A DNA stretch of 64,000 bases from Halichondria panicea (taxonomy: Eukaryota > Porifera > Demospongiae > Suberitida > Halichondriidae), in assembly GCF_963675165.1 (NCBI RefSeq), contig NC_087390.1, positions 1,383,501-1,447,500 of the forward strand, read 5' to 3'. The notes under the pieces are model-generated. The model made no database searches. It had not been told where the DNA came from and saw nothing but the letters and a program-made list of their open reading frames with translations. Shown in pieces: positions 12,101 through 24,800 of the stretch (its first letter is position 1; every line of letters begins with the position of its first letter). Position numbers and translations under genes: made by a program.

Positions 12101-12651
12101 GAATGTTCTTATACATGGCTATGTATATAATAAGTATTATTCGTCAATCTTTTCTTTCCTACATGTATAGGGTATTGTGATAGGAAGTATCAATGGAGCA
12201 AATGGACTTGCTGAGAGTATCAGTCCTGTGGTTGGTATAAGAGCCATTAGCTACTCCCCAGAGTAATCATATATACCGACATATTTTCGCGGTCTGTGAA
12301 TGAGTACTCTTGCATGGGTAATTGGAAAATGAAATGCCATGCGAGTAATTACAAACGCTATGAATAACATTACTTTCATGCACCAGCAATGCAAAACGAG
12401 TGAAATCGCTATACCTGTCACCTTAATATTACATGCATAATGCTTTTGTCTTTTTTGCAGTCGATTTACTCTATGAAAAGACAAAGAAAAGAACTTTCGT
12501 GCCATCTATTCTGTTTGCTCTGTTGCATATACCATTTCTCATAGAAATCATCGTATTGTACAAACCCTTAGGACCTTCATATAAGCTCACTGAATATAGA
12601 TCCACTCTGCCCAAAGAACAATCGTCTGAGAGAGAGTGTGATTCTCCTTGA
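9196..12651 (+). pseudogene. MFS transporter (MFSD8-like) pseudogene, copy A
   Basis: This is a tandem duplicate of the intact transporter gene at 13.46-17.03 kb, with all seven exon equivalents recognisable: about 9196-9320, 9858-10259, 10347-10500s, 10725-10870, 11234-12041, 12171-12233 and 12461-12651. At least four lesions are visible by comparison with copy B: the first codons are replaced by a foldback element; there are five extra bases early in exon 1; four bases are lost in exon 2 (after LLKEV, about 10162), giving a stop; and an extra G in the large exon 5 at about 11731 gives a stop right after STDPEGS. The rest of the sequence is still very similar to copy B, so inactivation looks recent. 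A shortened product from internal ATGs cannot be excluded. Confidence 0.8.
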
Positions 12652-13462
12652 TGATTGTCCTTGATTTACTAATAATTCTTCAACATTGAAATGATGTATG
12701 ATTTTGTATAGCCAGAGTATTCCTGCATTGACACTGTAGTGGAGAGTATGATTTTATGCTGCTTGTCTGCAGGGAATTCAAAGATTGAGAAGCAATGTGT
12801 ACTGGAGTTTGCAGAATCTTTGCAACACACCAGTAAAAGCGTAGAGTGTTACGCATTCCTTATATGGATTTTGTGTACACACTGTGGTCTGTTTTACCGC
12901 CTACTTAAACGTACGCATATAAGGAACGCATAGTGCACTGCTCAACACTTTTACTGGTGTGTTGCAAAGATTCTGCAAATTCCAGTAAGACTCTTGGGGC
13001 ATGCAAGAGTCAATAATAGACAGTCTCTTGCTTTTACCGGCTGACAACCTTTCTCTGCATGCTATAAACGTTTGAAAAAAGGGATATCAATGATTGTTGC
13101 AAGCTGCACTGTACTAATGCATGCCTCTTAGCATGTTTTGTTTCATTGTAATTTTAATTAAAAACAGTTGAGAGTGGCGCACTTTTCTAGCTATACAACA
13201 CAGAGGTGTACATGAAGGTTAAAGTACGCACTTTTCGAGCGCTTTACGTGTTAATTTTGCTGAGGGTGGTCTATTATCTGCGCATGTGTCAAATTTTCTG
13301 GTCGGTAAAAATGCAATTTCGTCACTATTAAGCGGAAGTGTATAAATTAATTAGCTTAATTGTAATTATTGGTGACATCTGTTGTCATAGGCTAAGGCCC
13401 TATTATGCGTGGAGGGTCTGAGAACTTTGCATAGCACAAATTATTAGCCAGGCGCTGACAAA
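12652..13462. other. Spacer between the two MFS copies with a foldback element
   Basis: No gene. A foldback element at about 12801-12989 has arms of about 65 bp (ACTGGAGTTTGCAGAATCTT... against ...TTTGCAGAATTTCCAGT-type inverse). The remaining DNA includes the probable promoter of copy B; no clear core elements were recognised. Confidence 0.55.
12801..12989. mobile_element. MITE-like inverted repeat
   Basis: The left arm (from ACTGGAGTTTGCAGAATCTT, continuing through CACACCAGTAAAAG and ATTCCTTATAT) pairs with the right arm (ATATAAGGAACGCATAG ... CTTTTACTGGTGTGTTGCAAAG ... CCAGT). It has no coding content. Confidence 0.75.
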
Positions 13463-16400
13463 ATGAGACTTGACAAAGAAAAATGGCGTTTGAGAGTGAA
13501 TGGATTTCTCACTCAAATACTAGCTCCAATGATGTTTACCATCAGTGCTACATTATACCTCTCTTCATTGCATAGGTTTGTCACTAACCCAAAAAAGGCA
13601 GGCATCAATGAAACCGCACTCCAGCAGGTAAAGTCAGTGTGTACAATGATACCTGCCAGTCATGTTGCTATATATGGGCCATGCATATACTGTATAGCTT
13701 GACAACTTATATGTATACCGTAAAGCGGGTAATTTAAGTAGAGTAAAATTATTTTTGTGGGCAAGCCATCATGATAGATACTATCTATACGAAAACGTAG
13801 GCATGCATGGCTTATCGTAAGGTATGCAATGCAGTGCAGGCAATGAAGCCATGAGGCCAAACGAAGTTTTTACACACAAAAATCACTGTTTTTGTGAACG
13901 AAAATTACCCGCTATACGATATTCAGTGTAAATCTGTACCTATAGTGCATGTATAATAATATAGCTAATCTACAGTACGTGCATGCATAGTACCATGTTT
14001 ACCTGTGCTTAGAGTATAGTATACTAAGCTTGCATCTTCAGTTGGATTCCACGTGGTAGTCCTTATCGGAACGCGCAACAGTTAAGTTCAACACTATTAT
14101 GATTTTATCTAATATAATTATTTGTGCCCAGGAGCCTGGATTAGATGAGCCTGAAATAATGTACGCACTGCTGATAACTGTTTATGCCTGCGGCGACGTT
14201 ATAGGAGGATTGCTGTCAGGAGTTTTAACTAAGTGCATCCCGAATTGGTACCAGTTTGTATTTGCCATATCTCTGCACACGATTGGCTACGTGTTGTACG
14301 GTGTTGCAACTAACGGTGGGATACTAATGATCGGCATGTTCCTGGCCGGATACTATTTGGGAGCACAGCTCACACTCAGTATGAACTACGCAACAGAAAT
14401 GAGTGTCGAGTATGTGAATCTACTGAAGGAAGTAAAGAATGAAGAGTACGAGAAGAAAGTGGTGAAAACTCGTAACTTTCTATATTCAGTCTACTCCATT
14501 GGATACAGTATTGGATTTGTCGTTGGTCCTAGTAAGCAATAACATCCAAAAGCCTATAGACCTGCCAACTACTTTGTTGGTAACCAATTTCAATTCGACA
14601 TTACACTGTAATAATTATATCTACTCATTCTGCAGGTGTTTCAGTAATATTTTCTAACCTTCCAATTGAGCAGTATCGATCGATTGCTTGGTTCAATGTA
14701 GCTTTTGGAGTTATATTGTTGATCTTGTTCTGTTTTCTCTTCCGTGGAGAGAGTAAATGGAACAGAACTAATTGTCATAAGCTTTGTGTCCGCTCAAAAA
14801 ACAACTCAAGTTCGGCCAAGCCTGGACCACTGCAAATATTCATATCCTTTTATCATTATACCAATGCAAGTGCATATCGATAGCATTATATAGCCAAAGC
14901 ATGAATATGATAGAACCTATACTATAATATCTAGCAATCCTTAACATATTTGTTAACATTATTGTGAGTATGCACTTGCTATCGTTCGTACAAATGCTGA
15001 AGTGGGCATATTTTGAGGCCCTAATGAATCCAATTCTAAGTGATTCATTTGGGTTCTCTCTAAACACATCTTCCTACGTCTTTTTGGGGGTGGCTATCTC
15101 AAGCATTCTAGGCGCCATCTTACTGTAAGTAATTTACTTGTTGCCAACTTAAGCCCGTTTACACGGAATCCAGGATTAAACATTTACCGCATTCGTGTTA
15201 AACGGGCCTTATCCGGATTCTAAACAGGATTAGCCAACCCACCTCTGGCCTCTGGAGGTGGTTCAGAAGTGGTTTAGCTGTGAGTAAACACAAAGGGCTA
15301 TAATTCTGAGATGTTGTACATGTTTGTGGGTTCCTATAATTATTGCGCAAATGCAATTAGTGGTCATTTTACTATGGCCACTATAATTATGCCCTCACAC
15401 TATACTCAGAAAAATTGATCCGGATATTTGATCTGGATTATAGGTGTTGTGTAAACGAGGCTGGAGTAAACTACTTACCTTATGTTACTATTATAAACGG
15501 GTAATAATTTTAGCAAATTTTAGCGAAATCTGAAATTACTACCCGTCTTTAATAGTAACCTTAAGGTATATAATCCATGCTCAAATTGAAGTTTAACAAA
15601 ATAATTTGCTTCTCTACAGGGTCTTGTTACAAAGAATCAAAATCAGTACACAGATGGGAGCTTTCATTGGTATTTCAATGACAATTGTAGGATACTTCTT
15701 AGTAACAGATTGGCAGGCCATACCTTACGATCCATGCACTGAGTACAGTCCGTTCCACCATCCAGATCGCTTTCAAAACAACCACTCAAGTCTAGAAATG
15801 TTAACACCTTTGGATAATACTCCCCCAAGTTGGCCTACTCTCTTAAATAATCGTGCACACATGGATATTGAGTTGGATTTTGGTGATCGAACGTACACAG
15901 AAATTGCTTACCACTTTAATTTCAGCTGCTACGTTGATGAATTTTGCCCATTTTGCACCGAGAAATCTACCAGCAAGCACCGGTGTTTGTCGTTTGTAGT
16001 TGAAGGTGAAAACGAATCTTCAGAACAGGTGCTCGATGTGTTTTCCTGTTCTTTAACTTCTCCTTTACAAAATATTTGCCTCAGTATTTCTCATCATCAA
16101 TCAACTGATTCTGAGGAAGTTGAAAATTTAAATGGAAATCGTTTTGTAGCCGGCGTTCAAAGCTTATTGGTACTCCCTCAAGATATGTACTCCACTGCAA
16201 GCAATGCCTGTATAAATGCCAATGTATCAATTAGTGGAGAGTGTCATTGGATACCGTTGTCAAGTGGTGAGGAATGTGTGGATTGTCCTCCTATCTGCAG
16301 AGGAAAGCAACGGACACTACTGCTACCATTGTATCTGATAGGGATGGTGCTATTGATAGGAAGCTACCCTCTTGTCTGGGTGAATTTGGTGGCCATAGCT

Positions 16401-17029
16401 AACAACCAGAGTCCTGAAAGTGTTCAAGTGAGTGTAATCATAATTATGCATATATAACCATGAATGGTTCTTATGGCTATAAATTATACTGAATAATTGA
16501 TCTTTCTTTCCTATTATAATTTTATGTATAGGGTATTGTGATAGGAGGTATCAATGCAGCAAATGGACTTGCTGCGAGTATCAGTCCTGTGGTTGGTAAG
16601 AGATACAATACCATTAGCCCAGAGTAATCATGCATATATACCAACATATTTTCGCGGGGTATTAATATCTGTATGAATGAGAGTAAACTTGTACTCCCGG
16701 ATAATTGGAAAATGCTCATTGAAACCAAATGCGAATAATTAGAAATGCTATATGAAACACAACTTTAATATATACCAACAAATAACTATACCTGTGTATA
16801 CATGCATGTTACATTCATGATGGTTTTGTCTTTTGCAGTCGATTTGCTCTATGAAAAGACGATGAAAAGAACTTTCGTGCCGTCTATTCTGTTTGCTCTG
16901 TTGCATATACCATTTCTCATAGAAATCATCATATTGTACAAACCCTTAGGACCTTCATATAAGCTCACTGAATATAGATCCACTCTGCCCAAAGAACAAT
17001 TGTCTGGGAAAGAGTGCGATTGTCCTTGA
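13463..17029 (+). CDS. MFS transporter, MFSD8/CLN7-like (copy B)
   Basis: An intact multi-pass transporter. Exons: 13463-13627, 14132-14531, 14636 to about 14850 (donor uncertain), about 14968-15124, 15620-16427, 16532-16595, 16839-17029. All junctions except the exon 3/4 one are in phase. The order of segments is an N-terminal TM (residues about 13-32), then the block WYQFVFAISLHTIGYVLYGV and MIGMFLAGYYLGAQ, then FLYSVYSIGYSIGFVVGP, then VFLGVAISSILGAI and MGAFIGISMTIVGYFLV. Next comes a large Cys-rich extracytosolic loop with N-glycosylation sequons (NHSS, NESS, NVSIS), and the last TMs around LLLPLYLIGMVLL and FALLHIPFLIEIIILY. The layout resembles lysosomal MFSD8-type carriers; substrate unknown. 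The paralog just upstream (9.2-12.7 kb) is broken. A foldback element lies in intron 1 and another in intron 4. Confidence 0.75.
13716..13919. mobile_element. TACCGTA...GGGTAATTTTCG-type MITE in MFS intron 1
   Basis: The left end TACCGTAAAGCGGGTAATTT is inverse to the right end AAAATTACCCGCTATACG. Related ends occur at 27369-27580, 27578-27755 and 40328-40538. Non-coding. Confidence 0.65.
15154..15467. mobile_element. MITE-like element in MFS intron 4
   Basis: Imperfect inverted ends AGCCCGTTTACACGGAATCC and GGATTATAGGTGTTGTGTAAACGAGGCT enclose secondary palindromes around TAATCCGGAT-like motifs. It is absent from the corresponding intron of pseudogene copy A, so the insertion postdates the gene duplication. 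Confidence 0.55.
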
Positions 17030-17588
17030 TGATTGTCCTTGATGATTGTCCTTGATTTATATACCATTGAAATGATGTAGATGTTTTGTAGAGGTAGTGA
17101 GTATTCTGCATTGACACTATTGTAATGGAGGTATGCTTTTATGCTAGCGGGGCCCGGAATGTAAAAGGATTGAGAAGTGTAGTAACTTGGGTCATGCAAG
17201 AGTCTCTTCAGAGTCAAGTTGCTTTTACCGACAACCTAGCTTTCCATGCTAAACGTTTCAGTGAAAAAAGGGAATGCTATTTTAATGATTGTTACCGCTC
17301 ACTAATGCCTCTTGCTTTGCTCAAGAAGTTCAGTATACTTTAGGTATGTTATATATATCTAATCATGTTACGAAGTAAATGTTTCAGAGTGTTATAAATT
17401 ATCATATGAATGGTGGACAAATTGGGGGAACTTTCTTTAATTAATAGCAGTGCAGTTAGTTCCACAGGACGACCTTTCCCTTCTTTCACTTTAAAACAAC
17501 TTCTTCCAATGACGATCTTTCTTCCCTGCTTGTAGTCATTGACGACCCTGACCCGAAAATGTGGGTGTGGCACACTGATAGAACAATA
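17030..17588. other. Spacer between MFS copy B and RETREG
   Basis: Contains 3'-flanking DNA of the transporter and the probable promoter of the RETREG gene on the same strand. No further gene was seen. Confidence 0.4.
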
Positions 17589-20500
17589 ATGGCAACTCAG
17601 AGTATCTCCTCTTCTCCTGCTCGCCAGGCGATATTCGCTCAAGAAAAACTTGAAAGAATATATCTACAAACTTATGGATACCTTAGACCGTACAAAGGTG
17701 CTATAGAGCTAGCTCAAGAAGTCCTTGTGTGGAAGAAACCGATTGCGTCAGCTCTGCTCTACATTGTCGTACATTGGATGTTTGTGTAAGCACATGTGGA
17801 GTGGGGTACTCGACACAGAAGTATGTCCCACTACCTTGTCCGTGTGGGTAGTGTCCACACTCCATAGTGTTACCAAGGGCATGTAAAAGAAGAGAGGGCA
17901 GATAGTCACTTGCATGCCCTTCTTCTTTTATACGCCCTTGGTGTTACTGTACATTTACCTCCCTTGTGTATACTTAAAGGTACTGGGCTACAGATAGGTT
18001 AAGCTGTGTAATACCGTACTGTCTAAATCTTGTTATCGTACTTTTCAGCCTTTATGTCAAGTCATCTTCTACTCTGATTACTGCTACTGGCAACTTTATC
18101 TTCTGGGGGTTGCTAGGCGACGTGCTATGGAGGGCCGCATCTAAGGATGGATTCCACAGCGGTAACGATGGCAACACTGCCGAGAGGCAAGGGGGGCGTC
18201 AGGAAAGTGTGGGTGTGGCTCCAGGACTAGAGAGTGCACTGATGCAGAGCCTTAAACCAAGAGGGTAAATTCAATTTCTATCTGTCTGCTAGTATGCTAT
18301 GCATGACAAATATTGCTTAGTGTCCTCACACACTTTTTTGTAGATAAGCTACATGTAGCTAGTCAATTTTGAGCATGGTATCCAAATTAAGAATTTGAAG
18401 TCAATATAATGATCTACATGAAGGTTGTGTGTGTGTATAATTTTATAAGCTAATTCCGCTCTATTTGCAGACCTGGAGAGTTTCCACCCTTTGAGGTGAT
18501 ATGTGTGTGGGTGGCGGAGGCTGTCATGTGGGTGGACAACATCTGGCTGGCCCTACGTCACTGGAGTCTTCACGAGCCTATCTTTGTGAGTCAAGAATCC
18601 TACCATAAGGAGAAGGAGTCTTCTTATAATGAATGTTGTAGGGTATACTTTTGTCTATATAGCCTCTCAATCTAGTTGCCAGTATACCGTCCTGGCGCGT
18701 TATTTAAATACATGTACTTAAGCCCTTGTATCCTTCTAAGCTTTCATAAAATCATAAATTGGGGCATCAAAATTCTATTAAAGAGCTAGCTGACTCTAAA
18801 ATGCAGAGGAACTTCTTCAACACATGTGCATGGTGAACACTTTCAACTAACTTATACATGTAGGAGATTTCCATACGATATACAGGGGGAAAACGATGTA
18901 GTCACAATCATGTCATTGCCATCCTACAGTTAGTGTGTCTACAATTACAAGGGGGGAAAGCACCTACACTGTGCCTGAAGTGTAGCAAGCAACATAAATA
19001 CAAGTCATGCAATAATTATATTCTGTTGCAATGCCCCTCCCTCCCCTACAGTTCACCATTGCCCTGGCCCTGCCTGGTCTGTTTCTCTCCCTGCTGGGCA
19101 AGTATATCCCAACCACTGTCTTCCTCTATACACAAGGTGAGACAATTAATTCTTAATTCTTAACTATAGTAGTTTAGAGAGCTTCAATCTGTAACAATAG
19201 TCTGGTTTTATAACAGATAATACATAATTATTTGTATGGTACGTACTGCGATATACAACGCAAAATGCTAGCCTTTACTATACCACTATTGTACCAACTA
19301 AGCTGGCTTTAGGTTCAACAGTTGCAATCATAGGCAGAAACTACCCACCCCCCCCACACACACACCACACACCACACACACACACACACACCACACCACA
19401 CACACACGCACACACCACACACACCACACACACAGTGATGGTCCTGCTAGTGTCCCCGTACGTGGAGCACCACTGTCTACGAGAGAGGACCATCACCTAT
19501 CTCTCTAAACAGTACCCCTGGGTGCTCAGGAAGGCTACCTCAATGTGGATCTTCATCAAGACCATCAGTAAGTCAAACAACTTTGTTTGCTACTTCGACT
19601 CTAGAGATAATTATGCGTGGAATCTCTTAATTAAATCATATAAACTGTTCACTAATTTCAGGCTTATAATACCGAAGATAAAAAGGGGTCCCACTTTTGT
19701 AGCCTGTAGTTTCCTTATGCCCAGCAGATACTGAATATCACACTTTTTAGAGTATACCATTAATTTTGTTTTTGCAGCTGTGAATCGCGACAGATCTGAC
19801 GATCCAGAGCTCTCCCTAGCGCAGGGGGTGAGTGACCTTCGAACCCAATTCTCACTCCATGAAGCATTTGAACAAGTAACTGCCACACCTCCAGAGCAGT
19901 CCAACGACTTAGAGCTACCACCGGCCAATCAGATGACGACTGGGATAGGGGGTGGACTACATGATGTGGGTGGAGCTAGTCGGCAAGTACCCAATCAGAG
20001 GAGAGCTGCACAACAGCAAAGAAGTGAGAGGATACGAACATGTAGCATGATCATGCGATGTATATGCACTGTACATGTACGATGAGTGACAATAATAGTA
20101 TGATATTATAGTCCTCATAATTATGTTGGCTTAAAATTTCAGCTTTAGGTTTTCTATACGTTACCAAGGGCGTATAAGAGAAGAGGGCATGCAACTCACT
20201 ATTAGTCCAACGTGCGAGCAAAAACTGCATTCGATCTATTTATAGCTATCAGCTACCTGTACTTTGCACCAAACTCCATTTAACAGAAATCTATTTTTAG
20301 ATATTACTGTACTTTTCCAGTAACATTACTCCGCCCATTCAGTTTTTGCTCGTGGACTGTTGCATGCCCTCTTCTCTTATACGCCCTTGACGTTACATGG
20401 AGCTTAAATTGGTATCTATTTTGCTATCATTGACATCCAATGGCTAAACAGTATTATTACAGGCTAACCATTTCTTGTATACAATTTGTATTGTACCCCC

Positions 20501-21343
20501 CCCCTCTCACACTACGCCCATGCAGCTGCTAGCACTGACTCGCTGACACTGGACTCGTTTGTGGGTGGTTCTGAGATGGAGTTCCCCTCCCTCACAGACC
20601 TAGACTCCTCTCTGGCCCTCGGGCAGTTCCCCTCAGGGGACTACAGTATCATGCCAACCATCTCAGAGCAGGTGAGCAATACTAGTGTAATGGTGTTTTA
20701 TCAAAGTTTTGTGATGGGCCACTAGCTGCTAAATAATTAGGTAAACACCACACACTATACTTAAGCCATAATCAAGTACTGTATACTTGTACCTTTTGAA
20801 CATAATTCTTAAAAATCAAATCTAAGAGTCTTCAATGCACCATTGTATACACTATAATTATACGTATAAAATTATTATTATTATGCTTTTCTGTAGGAAG
20901 AGCCAACAAGGACGAGCAGACAAGACACAAGCGATCTCGATCCATTTCTCGATTCAATGCAATTTGGTGATTTCCACGATGGTCGCTCTTCAAATCCTAG
21001 TAGCACCCCATCTTCCCACCCACTCGCACAATCACACAGAGCTCCTTCAAGCAACCCCCAGCCAAGTGCACCCCCCCTGACTTCTGGATTCAATAGCCTC
21101 GGCTTTTCAATGTATACATCAATGTCTGGACAAACCGGTCAAACCGGTCAAACTGGCCATAATTTCATTCCCCCACCCACTTATCAGCAAGTGGAGGCCG
21201 GGTCACCTGACGCGGGAGTGACAGTTGATTGGACGCCTGGTAGAGATGACAGCCTAGCTCACAGACGAAGCAGTACTCCTAACGTGCAAGAAGATGGTGA
21301 ATCATTTGGGATAAAGAAAAGATCGCAGTCTGGTGTCTACTAA
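17589..21343 (+). CDS. Reticulophagy regulator (RETREG/FAM134-like)
   Basis: Eight exons with matching phases (17589-17785, 18049-18264, 18471-18585, 19052-19136, 19436-19567, 19778-20023, 20526-20671, 20897-21343) give 527 aa. In this family, paired membrane hairpins (reticulon-homology domain) shape the ER and a LIR motif binds Atg8/LC3 for ER-phagy. The N-terminal part has EVLVWKKPIASALLYIVV, ATGNFIFWGLLGDVLW, and a second hairpin FTIALALPGLFLSLLGKYIP; the first resembles the FAM134 pattern of a WKKP/WKRP turn before a TM hairpin. The acidic, Ser-rich C-terminal half contains EMEFPSLTDLD (about residue 345), a good LIR (F-P-S-L after acidic residues). Exon 5 is preceded by a long (CA)n tract that serves as its 3' splice region. 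Extra copies of exon 5 lie at 51-182 and 1480-1611. Confidence 0.8.
17867..17948. mobile_element. Short MITE in RETREG intron 1
   Basis: A foldback with ends TTACCAAGGGCATGTAAAAG and CTTTTATACGCCCTTGGTGT. A longer relative with the same ends is at 20158-20396 in intron 6. Confidence 0.65.
20158..20396. mobile_element. MITE in RETREG intron 6
   Basis: Inverted ends GTTACCAAGGGCGTATAAGA and TCTTATACGCCCTTGACGTTAC, each continued by AAGAGGGCATGCAAC and its inverse. Same family as the element at 17867-17948. Confidence 0.75.
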
Positions 21344-21808
21344 GTGAAGAGATAAATACACTGTATAATTATGCTGCATGCATGTACTTCTATAATTATA
21401 GTTCACTTGTATTAAATGTATAATTATTACGTTTGCTGTGATTATGTGTAAACAAGTTAATATACACTATAATTATTTGAAAATTAATTATTAATAATAA
21501 TTATTGTGCAAACATATATAAAGTTTGAATCTGCTATACCTACGCTTTGTTGGCTATTGCCTCCGTTAACTAATTAGCTAGGTAAAACTCAGAGGTTCAG
21601 GATCGAATCACTGTTCAATTCAAACATGCTATTTAATATCCAAAAAAGAATAAGTTTCTAGAAACACTAAATATGTACGTCATATGCAACCACTAGCCTG
21701 CAAGAATGCAGCTGCAGTTCACTGTTTACAACAAATCACAAGCTATATATATCTAGTTACATTATAGTTCAAGTGTTAGTGTGTTCGAATTCTTTCCACA
21801 TATTCCAC
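21344..21808. other. Convergent 3' spacer
   Basis: The RETREG gene (+) and the micro-exon peptide gene (-) converge here. It is AT-rich (TAATAATTATT runs), with no gene. Confidence 0.4.
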
Positions 21809-24800
21809 TCACTCCTCCTCCAGTTTGGCTTCATCCAATGCCTTCTGCTGCAAACAAATTAAATAATTATTATCATTGATCCTAGTATCCCAGGCTATAC
21901 CTATATATATACCATACGTCCTTTACACTCTTATCTAAGAAGGTTTATTAAAGCGAGTGGTGACATTAAGACCAAAACCTTCTCAGAGGCTGGAAATTTG
22001 GTATAATTATGACATTCATATTGACCTGATGGAAGGATTGAGTTTTAAATACCATGCATATAGACTTAGTGGGAAATTATTCGTGGGGTGCAAAATTTCC
22101 CGTTTAAAACTGGAATGAAACACATGTACATGCAAAAAGCTATTGGTGCATGGGTATGGTTTCATGGCATTGAACCGCAAATAATTATTAGAACCCACAG
22201 AACATTATTGCTGAGGGCTCTAGAGCCAAATAGCAAAAATTTGCACCCATATATACGGTACACTCCGCCACTTACGTAATATCCCTCCAGTTTGGCTTCA
22301 CCCATTGCCTTCTGCTGCAAAAAATTATTATATTGATGCTGATGCATTAAAGTATGCAGTGTACCTACCATACCGTCCTTTACATTACATAATTATAAAA
22401 AGGTTTTAAAGCAAGTGATGACATTAAGACCAAAACCTTCTCAGAGGCTGGAAATTTGGTATGACATTCATATTGACCTGATGGAAGGATTGAGTTTTAA
22501 ATACTGTATAGCGGGAAATTATTCGTGGGGTGTAAAATTTCGCATTTAAAACTGAGATAAACTCCCACGCACCAGTATTTCACTATTGGTGGGTATGGCA
22601 TTAAGGCAAATATTAGAACCCACGAACATTTCTACTGAGGGCTCTGGAGCCAAATAGCGAAAATGTGCACCCATATACGGTACAATCCGCTGCACTTACG
22701 TAATATCCGTCCAGTTTGGCTTTATCCATTGCCTTCTGCTGCAAAAATTATTATCACTGATGCTGATGTATTAAAGTATGCAGGCTATCTATGTACCGTA
22801 TAAAATTAAAGCAAGTGATGACATTAAGACCAAAACCTTCTCAGAGGCTGGAAATTTGGTTATGACATTCATATTGACCTGATGGAAGGATTGAGTTTTA
22901 AATACCGTATAGTGGGAAATTATTCGTGGGGTGCAAAATTTCCCGTTTAAAACTCCCATTTCACATGCAAAAAGCTATTGGTGGGTATGGTTTCCTGGCA
23001 TTGAAACGCAAATATTAGAACCCACAGAACATTTTTGCTGAGGGCTCTGGAGCCAAATAGCGAACATTTGCACCCATATACGGTACACTCTGCCACTTAC
23101 GTAATATCCCTCCAGTTTGGCTTTATCCATTGCCTTCTGCTACAAAATTATTATCATTGATGCTGATGCATTAATTTAAAGTATGCAGGCTATTATACCT
23201 ACCATACAGTATAAAAAGGTTATTAAAGCAAAGTGATGACATTAAGACCAATTATAACCTTCTCAGAGGCTGGAAATTTGGTATAATTATGACATTCATA
23301 TTGACCTGATGAAAGGATTGAGTTTTAAATACCATATAGACTTAGTGGGAAATTATTCGTGGGGTGCAAAATTTCTTGTTTAAAACTGGAATAAACACAT
23401 GCAAAAGCTATTGGTGCATGGGTATGGTTTCCTGGCATTGAAACGCAAAATATTAGAACCCACAGAACATTATTGCTGAGGGCTCTAGAGCCAAATAGCG
23501 AACATTTGCACCCATATACGGTACACTCCGCCACTTACGTAATATCCCTCCAGTTTGGCTTCATCCATTGCCTTCTGCTGCAAAAATTATTATATTGATG
23601 CTGATGCATTAAAGTATGCAGTGTACCTATCATACAGTCCTTTACATTATATAATTATAAAAGGTTTTAAAGCAAGTGATGACATTAAGACCAAAACCTT
23701 CTCAGAGGCTGGAAATTTGGTATATGACATTCATATTGACCTGATGGAAGGATTGAGTTTTAAACTGTATATAGCGGGAAATTATTCGTGGGGTGCAAAA
23801 TTTCGCATTTAAAACTGGGATAAACTCCCACGCACCGGTATTTCACTATTGGTGGGTATGGTATTAAGGCAAATATTAGAACCCACGAACATTTCTACTG
23901 AGGGCTCTGGAGCCAAATAGCGAAAATTTGCACCCATACGGTACACTCAGCCACTTACGTAATATCCCTCCAGTTTGGCTTTATCCATTGCCTTCTGCTG
24001 CAAAAATTATTATCACTGATGCTGATGTATTAAAGTATGCAGGCTATATGTACCGTATAAAATTAAAGCAAGTGATGACATTAAGACCAAAACCTTCTCA
24101 GAGGCTGGAAATTTGGTTATGACATTCATATTGACCTGATGGAAGGATTGAGTTTTAAATACCGTATAGTGGGAAATTATTCGTGGAGTGCAAAATTTCC
24201 CGTTTAAAACTGGAATAAACTCCTATTTCACATGCAAAAAACTATTGGTGGGTATGGTTTCCTGGCATTAAAACGCAAATATTAGAACCCACAGAACATT
24301 TTTGCTGAGGGCTCTGGAGCCAAATAGCGAACATTTGCACCCATATACGGTACACTCAGCCACTTACGTAATATCCCTCCAGTTTGGCTTCATCCATTGC
24401 CTTCTGCTGCAAAAATTATTATATTGATGCTGATGCATTAAAGTATGCAGTGTACCTATCATACAGTCCTTTACATTATATAATTATAAAAGGTTTTAAA
24501 GCAAGTGATGACATTAAGACCAAAACCTTCTCAGAGGCTGGAAATTTGGTATATGACATTCATATTGACCTGATGGAAGGATTGAGTTTTAAACTGTATA
24601 TAGCGGGAAATTATTCGTGGGGTGCAAAATTTCGCATTTAAAACTGGGATAAACTCCCACGCACCAGTATTTCACTATTGGTGGGTATGGCATTAAGGCA
24701 AGTATATTAGAACCCACGAACATTTCTACTGAGGGCTCTGGAGCCAAATTTATATAGCGAAAATTTGCACCCATACGGTATATATACACTCTGCCACCCA

